Part shown: piece by piece, positions 8,256 through 14,687 of the stretch
Numbering within the stretch: position 1 is the stretch's first letter
Layout: each line of letters starts with the position of its first letter
NCBI RefSeq assembly: GCF_964204645.1
Contig: NC_134028.1
Coordinates: forward strand, 16,049,263-16,109,262
Length of the DNA stretch: 60,000 nt
Origin: Tubulanus polymorphus
Lineage: Eukaryota > Nemertea > Palaeonemertea > Tubulaniformes > Tubulanidae
Direction of reading: 5' to 3'
Program-made: the position numbers and the translations under genes
Notes under the pieces: model-generated
What the model saw: only the letters and a program-made list of their open reading frames with translations
What the model was told of the DNA's origin: nothing
The model's database searches: none

Positions 8256-11183
8256 CTACACTAAAGGGTCCGATCGGAAAGAACGGACACCTTGAGCCAT
8301 GACAACAGGACCAAGTGAAGCTAATGAGCCTAACTGGCCTGAAACATCCCGTAAATAAAATGACGTGAATGTCGACGGTGAATTCCAAAAGGCGGCCCGA
8401 CAGACTTCCTCCAACGGAGCACCCGAAAAGGCTGCGCAGGAAGTAGCCATAGACCACACTTGATGAGAAACGACTCCCTCCGAGGAAAGATTCTCCTTCA
8501 ATAAAATGTCCTTGATCATTGAAGAGACCCATCGGGCTACTGTGTCCCGCGAAATATCACCCTTTAGGTGATCCAGCAGCGGAATAAATAACCGCTCCCG
8601 TGAACCCCTCCGTGAAGCAGAGCGATCTAAATAGAAACACAACGCCCGCACAGGACATAAAGTCCTGTCCGGGATGCCCGGTTCCACTCGATGTTTTAGG
8701 GCTTCAATTCGCCATTGACGCCCAACCGAGCCTGGTCGTTGGTTCTTTGCCAAAAATTCCAAAGCAGGCCGCAGCGAAACAAATTCATTCGCTGGCCCAA
8801 AGACAATGTGACCTTGTCGGACTGAAAGCGCATGAATCTCAGAGCGACGGGCCGAGCAAGCCAAGAACAGCAAAAATACAGTCTTTTTTGACAAATTTGC
8901 AAAAGACGCTGCCGAAAGAGGTTCAAATGGAGCCTCCATTAACTTCTTCAAAATTACAGACAGATCCCATGGTGGAACTGTCCTTGTTACCCGAGGCCGG
9001 GAAATAGAAAACCCAGCAACCAGCTGGGATATCCGATGATCCCCTGCTACATTTGGCCATCCAGAAGCACGCAATGTATGAGAAATCGCGGAGCGGTAAC
9101 CTTTAATAGTTATGACCTGTAAACCTTTTGCTACAAATAGGTGCAGTAAAAAATCTGCCAATTGAGCTACAGAGGGTGAGCATGGATCAATTTCCCCTGC
9201 AGCACACCAATCCGCAAAATGACTCCATTTGGCATCGTAAATGGTACTTGTTGATGGCCGCTTAGATCCTGCGATAAAGGAGGCAGCCTGTTCTGAAAAG
9301 CCTGAAGCTGACAAGGATCGCTGGACAATGGCCAGGCGAGCAGATTTAACCACTGGCTGTTTGGATGATGCCGAAAGATCCCCTGAGACAGAAGCGATGG
9401 GAAATTCGGAAGAATCCTGGGGTTGTCGCACAGTAGGTTGAGAAGTGGTAGGAACCATTTCTGAGCCGGCCAACATGGTGCTATCAGAACTATGTTGCAA
9501 TTGACTGATCTCTCTATTTGATCCAGTAGGCGCGGCAGGACTGGTGTGGGCGGGAACGCATACGCATGCATCCCCGACCAGTCCAGAGAGAAGGCATCGA
9601 CCCCCCACGCTTCCGCGTCTGGAAACGGGGACACAAACAGAGGACACCTCCGATTGAACCGGGTGGCAAACAGATCCAGCAGCGGATTGCCAAAAATGCC
9701 CCGAACCCGATCGACTACTTCTTGGTGGAGAACCCATTCTGTCGCAATAGCCTGACCTCGACGAGACAGAGCATCGGCCATCACGTTCCTTTTCCCTGCT
9801 AAATGTGCCACAGTCAGGGACACGCCCTTTGTCTGGCACCAAAGAAGAATTTTGGCCGACAGACCTGTGAGGGTTTCTGAGTGAGTGCCCCCTTGGTTCT
9901 GAAGGTAAGCCCTCACTGTTGAATTGTCCGTGGCTAACCAAACGTGGTGGCCCTCCACTCTCCTGTGAAAGAACTTCAGGGCCTTCCACACGGCCAGCAT
10001 TTCTAGGAAATTTATGTGGTTGGTGGCCTCGTAGCGAGACCATTTCCCGGCTTTGACTCGGTTCTCCAGATGTGCCCCCCAACCTTGGTGACTGGCATCC
10101 GTGAATACACGAACTGGAGCCTCTAACGGGGCTAGTGACACCCCGAGCCGAAGATTCGTAGTGGCCGCCCACCACTGAAGATCCGGACTTAGATCGGTTG
10201 GAGGTACGGGAATCAAGGCCTCCCAGTTGCCCTTCGACTGAGACCAGAAGACCTTCCAATATTGTTGCAAGCGCCTGCTTCTGAGGCGGCCTAAGGGCAC
10301 CACCAGACCCATGGAGCTGATGGAGCCTAGAAGCCGTGACCAGTAACGAGCTGTTCTCGGGGTTGTGGACACTCCCGCTACAGCTTCTTGAAGTTTGGCC
10401 ACTCGAACCATAGACGGAAAGACTTTGCCGATTCGGAGATCGAAGTCCATGCCGAGATAAGTGAACTGTTGGGCCGGCGTCAACTGAGATTTTTCCCTGT
10501 TTACGCGGAACCCTAGCTGATGGACTAAGTCCAAGACTGAGGTCATTGCCTCCCGACATTCCTGAGCCGAATTCGCGACTATTAACCAGTCGTCGAGGTA
10601 AACGAACAGTCGAACACCCCTTGACTGAAGTACCTTCTGAACTGACTTGACCAACTTGGTGAAAACCCACGGGGCCGTACTGAGGCCAAATGGAAGAGAC
10701 CTGAATTGGAACTGGCGGCCTTTCCACTTTATCCTGAGAAATCGCCGAGATTTTGGGTGAATTGGAACCTGAAAGTAAGCATCCTTCAGGTCCAATGAAG
10801 CCGCCCATTGACCCGGACGGAGCCCTTGAATCACGTCCTTGGGCTTGGTCATCCGGAACCTTGGAATGTCTAGGTGCCGATTGAGGGATGACAGATCTAT
10901 CACTGTCCGTTGACCCCCTGTGGCCTTTGGTACCATGAATATTCGAGAAAACCAGCCGGGAGAAGTTTCGTTGCAAACTGGTTCTATCGCTCCCTTCTCT
11001 GCCAGTTCCTTGAGAGCCGGAGAGATTAAGGCCTCCTGACCTGGTTTTGGCCGCATGTCGGGAGGTGACCTCGTCAGGCGCGGTCGCCTTAGGAAACGGA
11101 GACGGTAGCCACGAGAGACGACCCGGGAGGGCCAACCATCTCCAAAAAGGTCGGACCAGTGGGTTGCTGCCTTCTGCAGACAA
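8256..11183 (-). CDS. DIRS tyrosine recombinase frame (recombinase in the C-terminal third; long open extension over RT)
   Basis: The frame is 975 codons. The last third (about 9300 down to 8256) is a DIRS-type tyrosine recombinase: an N-terminal core-binding part (STIYDAKWSHFADWC), the first arginine motif ARRSEIHAL, then SHQVWSMATS and FYLRDV with the likely nucleophile Tyr. The usual HxxR box here reads HQVW (codon TGG at 8454-8456), whereas the deleted copy at 17.65 kb reads HQVR, so the second catalytic Arg is lost. The N-terminal two thirds (11183 to about 9300) lie out of frame over the RT gene and are Ser/Gly/Arg-rich, with no domain I recognise. The true start may therefore be well inside. 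The recombinase would insert the circular DNA. Confidence 0.75.
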   Translation of the reverse strand: MSAEGSNPLVRPFWRWLALPGRLSWLPSPFPKATAPDEVTSRHAAKTRSGGLNLSGSQGTGREGSDRTSLQRNFSRLVFSNIHGTKGHRGSTDSDRSVIPQSAPRHSKVPDDQAQGRDSRAPSGSMGGFIGPEGCLLSGSNSPKISAISQDKVERPPVPIQVSSIWPQYGPVGFHQVGQVSSEGTSVKGCSTVRLPRRLVNSREFGSGMSGGNDLSLGLSPSARVPRKQGKISVDAGPTVHLSRHGLRSPNRQSLSVYGSSGQTSRSCSGSVHNPENSSLLVTASRLHQLHGSGGALRPPQKQALATILEGLLVSVEGQLGGLDSRTSNRSKSGSSVVGGHYESSARGVTSPVRGSSSCIHGCQSPRLGGTSGEPSQSREMVSLRGHQPHKFPRNAGRVEGPEVLSQESGGPPRLVSHGQFNSEGLPSEPRGHSLRNPHRSVGQNSSLVPDKGRVPDCGTFSREKERDGRCSVSSRSGYCDRMGSPPRSSRSGSGHFWQSAAGSVCHPVQSEVSSVCVPVSRRGSVGGRCLLSGLVGDACVCVPAHTSPAAPTGSNREISQLQHSSDSTMLAGSEMVPTTSQPTVRQPQDSSEFPIASVSGDLSASSKQPVVKSARLAIVQRSLSASGFSEQAASFIAGSKRPSTSTIYDAKWSHFADWCAAGEIDPCSPSVAQLADFLLHLFVAKGLQVITIKGYRSAISHTLRASGWPNVAGDHRISQLVAGFSISRPRVTRTVPPWDLSVILKKLMEAPFEPLSAASFANLSKKTVFLLFLACSARRSEIHALSVRQGHIVFGPANEFVSLRPALEFLAKNQRPGSVGRQWRIEALKHRVEPGIPDRTLCPVRALCFYLDRSASRRGSRERLFIPLLDHLKGDISRDTVARWVSSMIKDILLKENLSSEGVVSHQVWSMATSCAAFSGAPLEEVCRAAFWNSPSTFTSFYLRDVSGQLGSLASLGPVVMAQGVRSFRSDPLV

Positions 11184-11338
11184 CCTCCCACTGGTCCCAA
11201 GAATTCATTTCGAGTTTTTCCGAAAGGAAGAGCCCCTTTTTGGAGCCTTCCCCTTGCCTCGATACGAACCGGAACTGTTACGACCGGACGAGGCTTGACA
11301 CGATTGTTGAAGTTGCGCGCTAGTTCTCCAACCGGCAT
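9167..11338 (-). CDS. DIRS reverse transcriptase-RNase H polyprotein
   Basis: The frame has 723 codons from an ATG at 11338-11336, overlapping the end of Gag by 134 bases in another frame. RT domain: IFMVPKATGGQRTVID near residues 133-148, SLDLKDAYFQV (catalytic Asp about 183) and VYLDDWLIV (Asp 249-250). RNase H follows with FTDASHQGWG (Asp 414), NFLEMLA (Glu 446), LATDNS (Asp 471) and VMADALSR (Asp 522), so all four acidic residues are present. The last 170 residues (LLDLFATRFNRRCP, then VDAFSLDWS and LIAPCWPAQKW) match the region after RNase H in DIRS pol, described as a Dam-methyltransferase-like segment. It copies element RNA into DNA. No stop or frameshift is seen. Confidence 0.9.
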   Translation of the reverse strand: MPVGELARNFNNRVKPRPVVTVPVRIEARGRLQKGALPFGKTRNEFLGPVGGCLQKAATHWSDLFGDGWPSRVVSRGYRLRFLRRPRLTRSPPDMRPKPGQEALISPALKELAEKGAIEPVCNETSPGWFSRIFMVPKATGGQRTVIDLSSLNRHLDIPRFRMTKPKDVIQGLRPGQWAASLDLKDAYFQVPIHPKSRRFLRIKWKGRQFQFRSLPFGLSTAPWVFTKLVKSVQKVLQSRGVRLFVYLDDWLIVANSAQECREAMTSVLDLVHQLGFRVNREKSQLTPAQQFTYLGMDFDLRIGKVFPSMVRVAKLQEAVAGVSTTPRTARYWSRLLGSISSMGLVVPLGRLRSRRLQQYWKVFWSQSKGNWEALIPVPPTDLSPDLQWWAATTNLRLGVSLAPLEAPVRVFTDASHQGWGAHLENRVKAGKWSRYEATNHINFLEMLAVWKALKFFHRRVEGHHVWLATDNSTVRAYLQNQGGTHSETLTGLSAKILLWCQTKGVSLTVAHLAGKRNVMADALSRRGQAIATEWVLHQEVVDRVRGIFGNPLLDLFATRFNRRCPLFVSPFPDAEAWGVDAFSLDWSGMHAYAFPPTPVLPRLLDQIERSVNCNIVLIAPCWPAQKWFLPLLNLLCDNPRILPNFPSLLSQGIFRHHPNSQWLNLLAWPLSSDPCQLQAFQNRLPPLSQDLSGHQQVPFTMPNGVILRIGVLQGKLIHAHPL

Positions 11339-13496
11339 CCGAAGCCGCCTGAGAAAGCGCTGAAGTTTGAGATGGTCCTGTTTGCGTCCGTGCCGAACCT
11401 TGCGCCGCCGGCGTCGAACCAGAACGCTTTTTCCACGGAGTTCGGGGGTTGGACTTGGCCTGAACCTCCCGAATCTTCCTCAGCTCTGCGGAAACCGGAG
11501 CGCACCAACCGGAGAAGAGACGTGAAGACGTCCCCAATGGGGCTCTCAGCAAAGCATTGGACACCATATCCGGTAGACGAGTTTTGGCACTGGAGTCCAT
11601 CACTGACTGACGGGAGGCTAACACCAGATTAGCCTGACCCCGAACCGACAACGGAATTACATGCGAAACAGACCGAGCCAAAGATTGGATAATCCGGTCC
11701 ATTCCCTCCAGTTTTAGGGCAACTGACTCTGGGTCGGAGCCCGCATGAACGGCGGCGTGAGTCTCGCGAAGCTCACCCGTCAACACCTTAAGTGCCATAT
11801 CTTGAAACGAACCAACCCTGGTAAGATTGTCCAGGATTGACGTCATGGCCACCAAACCGGACTTAGGCAAACGAATACCCGACTGTGCTGTAACAGTATC
11901 CGGGCTGATCAAAGTATAATCAGCATCCAGGCAGTTATGACTGTGATCCACAGCACCTGGAGTTGCGTAATACGCCGAGCGAAATGCGCCTATAGGTGGA
12001 TCGGTTGAACTAAAATATTTCCCAGATTTCATACCCCGTTCTGGAGGGGGAAATGAAAAAGTTTCAGGCCGACATTCACCCCATAATTGCGTATCCAATC
12101 GAGCCCATTCTCTTGAAACCGCTGACGATTCCCGTAAAACGTTAAGATCGGAGTCCGGAGGGCGATAAGCTTCCATTGACTCACCGACCAGAGGAGCTGC
12201 TGTGGGCTTAGCGCGAGTTGCCCCGTGCTTGACAAAGAACTCACTTATCATCGCTCTAAATGGCATGTCCCCCGCTGGTTCGGATAAAACTGAACGGGAC
12301 GGAGATACATTGCGAGCCAGGGAAGCCCCCATCGTCTGGGGCAACCCACAATTGCTTGCGACAGGAACGACCCCAGAAGGAATTGCCGCCTCTGGGACCG
12401 GATCCTCATTGAAATCAGACCCTACCGCAGCATCCAGGAATTCAGAGTCAGAATTCCGAAAAACTGAGTGGGCTGGCGAACTTCTAACCGGACAATCAGG
12501 AATAGGCTTACCTGTTGTAGAAGTTGCAGCGACTTGTTGCGACGAAGATAACAAGTTTAAAATTTTCTCCTCAAATACATGGAAATCCTTCTGAGTCAGG
12601 TATTTTCCAGTATCCCGACGATCATGCCGACTTCGGTGACGGTCCCTCGAACGGGATCGCGACCTACTAGAAGAATCGCTTTCATCGCTAACCGACGTCG
12701 ACGAACGATGAGAAGACCGACGGCGAAACTTCCGACAATAACGATCGTAGTCCCTCTCGCGATCAAACCTTGATCTGCGAGAAGGAGATCTTGCTCGTTT
12801 ATTACGCTCACGGCGTCTAAATCTAGTGGGAGAGCGAGCTCTATCCCCGGAGCGACGATCAGAATCAGACGATGAACGTACCGGATGTTTTGAACCGGAC
12901 GACGTCTGGACCGGACCGGTGGCCGAACCGGACCGAACCGGACCGATGCCCGACCCGGACCGGACCGGTACCGACCGAACCGGTGCGGGCCGTTCGCGAC
13001 TACCGCGGCGCGCGCTCGGTTCCGAACATGTAGTCTGAACCGGCCGAACCGGCCGAACCGGTGAACGACCAGAGACCGGTGAATGACCGGAGACCGGTGC
13101 CGGTGAACGACCAGAGACCGGTGAATGACCGGAGACCGGTGCCGGTGAACCAGCGTTCCTCCCCGGTGAACGGAGTTGGGAAGCCGATCGTACCTGAACG
13201 ACCGGCGACCGCTCCGCTTTACGATAAGAAACAGGATTAGAAACGTCGGTTGGCACATCGGCCGAAACCGACGAATCCCTGCTAACTCGACGACGATCTC
13301 TTAGTTTAAGAGCCTTATCGGCCCGAAGCCAAAGGTCCTCGGACCACACGACGCAAATATTGCAAGGATTGCTCCTTGCACATATTTGACCGGATTTGCG
13401 CCTGCACGACGCACATGAATCGTGGTTGTCCCAGGCGCCAAACAAATGCCCGCATCCCTCCCCGCCACGATGCTGACCCTTAGGAGGGGGTGGCAT
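11205..13496 (-). CDS. DIRS Gag-like protein with Cys/His-rich N-terminus and RS-like region
   Basis: I place the start at ATG 13496-13494 (MPPPPKGQHR), 763 codons. The N-terminus holds clustered Cys/His (CGHLF, CASCRRK, NPCNIC, VVWSEDLW), as in Gag-like proteins of DIRS elements, probably zinc-binding. Next come repeated PVR/PVS units with a 42-bp tandem repeat, then an Arg/Ser stretch (ARSPSRRSRF; SSRSRSRSRDRHRSRHDRR) resembling SR splicing-factor domains. The C-terminal half is more ordinary (ETFSFPPPERGMKSGKYF). Role: likely particle assembly and RNA binding. It ends inside the start of the RT frame. Confidence 0.75.
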   Translation of the reverse strand: MPPPPKGQHRGGEGCGHLFGAWDNHDSCASCRRKSGQICARSNPCNICVVWSEDLWLRADKALKLRDRRRVSRDSSVSADVPTDVSNPVSYRKAERSPVVQVRSASQLRSPGRNAGSPAPVSGHSPVSGRSPAPVSGHSPVSGRSPVRPVRPVQTTCSEPSARRGSRERPAPVRSVPVRSGSGIGPVRSGSATGPVQTSSGSKHPVRSSSDSDRRSGDRARSPTRFRRRERNKRARSPSRRSRFDRERDYDRYCRKFRRRSSHRSSTSVSDESDSSSRSRSRSRDRHRSRHDRRDTGKYLTQKDFHVFEEKILNLLSSSQQVAATSTTGKPIPDCPVRSSPAHSVFRNSDSEFLDAAVGSDFNEDPVPEAAIPSGVVPVASNCGLPQTMGASLARNVSPSRSVLSEPAGDMPFRAMISEFFVKHGATRAKPTAAPLVGESMEAYRPPDSDLNVLRESSAVSREWARLDTQLWGECRPETFSFPPPERGMKSGKYFSSTDPPIGAFRSAYYATPGAVDHSHNCLDADYTLISPDTVTAQSGIRLPKSGLVAMTSILDNLTRVGSFQDMALKVLTGELRETHAAVHAGSDPESVALKLEGMDRIIQSLARSVSHVIPLSVRGQANLVLASRQSVMDSSAKTRLPDMVSNALLRAPLGTSSRLFSGWCAPVSAELRKIREVQAKSNPRTPWKKRSGSTPAAQGSARTQTGPSQTSALSQAASDAGWRTSAQLQQSCQASSGRNSSGSYRGKGKAPKRGSSFRKNSK
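13063..13146 (-). repeat. 42-bp tandem repeat inside DIRS gag
   Basis: Two 42-base units, identical by eye and each beginning GAACGACCAGAGACCGGTGA on the plus strand. They keep the frame and encode a 14-residue unit with SGHSPVSGRS. Shorter ACCGG-rich units surround it (12900-13060), giving the PVR repeats. Confidence 0.8.
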
Positions 13497-13699
13497 AATT
13501 ATCCTGTTACAAATCAAAACAATTCAATTCAATTCAATCAAATTATATTTGTAAATAAAATTCTTACGGAAAAAAAGAAATCAGGGATAACCCCCAAACC
13601 GAACGGACTCACCGTTACGAGAGTGAAAACTCCCTAATATCCTAATTCCCAGATTTTTACGGCGAAAAAATCCAACGCGTTCTACTGCGAGAACGCCAA

Positions 13700-13821
13700 G
13701 AAAAAAGATGGCGGATTTCGCCGGTGGCTAAATGCAATACCGCAGGGCCGGGTCGTATAGAAAAACCATTGGCGATAAATCCAAATTTAGAAAATATTGG
13801 CAAAAACCATAGGAAAGGGTA
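13700..13821. repeat. DIRS right inverted terminal repeat
   Basis: Complement of 7725-7846. The outermost stretch to 13840 (ACAGTACTCGATGGAAATAT) is copied in inverted form inside the internal complementary region at about 7964-8003. This end is upstream of Gag and so should hold the promoter. Confidence 0.85.
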
Positions 13822-14011
13822 CAGTACTCGATGGAAATATATCTATTGTGTATCACGGGTGGTTACAGCGGCAAATTTTAAAATTCCGACCGTGTCAAGC
13901 GACACGGTCGACATGGTCTAAATCCGCCCCTGATTTACACAACAAACATCTTATTTAAAGCTCCTTTTGTTCTGCCCCTGAACCCCTGCGCAGCATTACA
14001 GTTCGTCTAGC

Positions 14012-14317
14012 TTGAGGATAATTCAGCAAAGTGAGTTTTCCCCCACACAATGTTCAAATTGTGAAAACAAAGTTTCAAACGCGCCAGCATTCAATGTGAG
14101 TGATGTGATTTTTCCTCTTTTTGTATTTTTTGTTCTATATGATACAGCGTTATGGAATTATATCCATGGCATAGGAGATGTTGTTCTGTTAACAGCAGGA
14201 TTTTTACTAGCTACAATGCCTATATTTTCTTCAAACATAGTAACAATTATGGCATATATAGCGCAGGTATCAAAAACAGAAACTAGTTCTTATTACACAC
14301 TTGAAAAGTTGAGGTAG
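14012..14317 (+). other. Unrecognised 101-codon frame with hydrophobic segments
   Basis: The frame lies between the DIRS right end and the WBP11 stop codon, on the opposite strand. It has two hydrophobic stretches (FPLFVFFVLYDTALW; VVLLTAGFLLATMPIF) that could span a membrane, but AT-rich DNA gives such stretches by chance. I see no homology, splice partner or regulatory signal, and rate it as probably non-coding. Confidence 0.12.
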
Positions 14318-14416
14318 GGGCATAAAAAGAGGTTGTGAAGATATAGGGATGTCCTGTTTTAATGAATTTGAATAAAAGTTTACATATATTTTACATGCAT
14401 AGGTATAGGATCCAAG

Positions 14417-14422
14417 TTTATT
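14417..14422 (-). promoter_or_regulatory. Candidate WBP11 polyadenylation signal AATAAA
   Basis: TTTATT on the plus strand gives AATAAA on the minus strand, about 155 bases after the WBP11 stop codon at 14578-14580. It is the first canonical hexamer seen downstream. Position is sensible but the motif is common in AT-rich DNA. Confidence 0.35.
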
Positions 14423-14577
14423 GTTTTTAGGGCAAAATGATTTGTTAGTAATAATATTAGTTGGACATTCAAAAACATTCATAAACAATTCTGCTGTAGG
14501 GCACTAACAAGGTCTCAAGGGGGTGGCAAATAAAGCTCTCCAATAATTATGTGTTTAATAAATTTTCTTACCGGCTA

Positions 14578-14687
14578 TTATAAAAAATCCTCCATTTCCC
14601 GCATGAACATATCATATACGTCATCTTTAGTTTTTGACATCGTTTGTGGCGCAGGCCGTGATAAAACTGAGTACATCTCATTTTTGT
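14578..14687 (-). CDS. WBP11: WBP11 terminal exon
   Basis: The 110-nt exon follows TTTTTAATTTTTAG and ends in TAA (14578-14580). After a short linker (NEMYSVLSRPAPQT) it encodes MSKTKDDVYDMFMREMEDFL, matching the vertebrate C-terminus QTKDDVYEAFMKEMEGLL. The start phase (two bases) fits the exon ending at 22901. It is separated from that exon by 8.2 kb that holds a DIRS derivative and a SINE. Confidence 0.92.

Larger units (their letters stand above)
7682..13840 (-). mobile_element. DIRS-type tyrosine-recombinase retrotransposon, near full length
   Basis: The coding strand is minus. Gag (13496-11205), RT-RNase H (11338-9167) and a tyrosine recombinase (C-terminal part of the frame ending at 8256) are all open. 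The termini are inverted repeats (7725-7846 against 13700-13821). An internal complementary region at about 7903-8003 matches both outer ends, the signature of DIRS elements, which integrate from a circular intermediate by recombination and leave no target duplication. The element is about 6.16 kb, typical for the family. Its GC content is visibly higher than the flanks. The one lesion noticed is in the recombinase HxxR motif. It lies just downstream of the WBP11 3' end. Confidence 0.85.
7517..13932. mobile_element. Small hAT-type element interrupted by the DIRS retrotransposon
   Basis: At 7517 the sequence reads CAGGGGCGGATCC and at 13921-13932 it reads AATCCGCCCCTG, inverted copies of a terminal motif I know from hAT elements. 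ATTTA(CA) flanks both ends, a plausible but imperfect target duplication. Removing the DIRS element (7682-13840) leaves about 260 bp, the size of a MITE. Confidence 0.5.

Noticed and set aside
11047-11632. Plus-strand frames across DIRS (11047-11298, 11372-11632)
   Set aside because: Antisense to well-supported Gag and RT; GC-rich composition explains the open frames.
12596-13258. 220-codon minus frame rich in His/Arg/Val inside DIRS gag
   Set aside because: Overlaps the Gag frame through its repeats; no independent domain or start signal.
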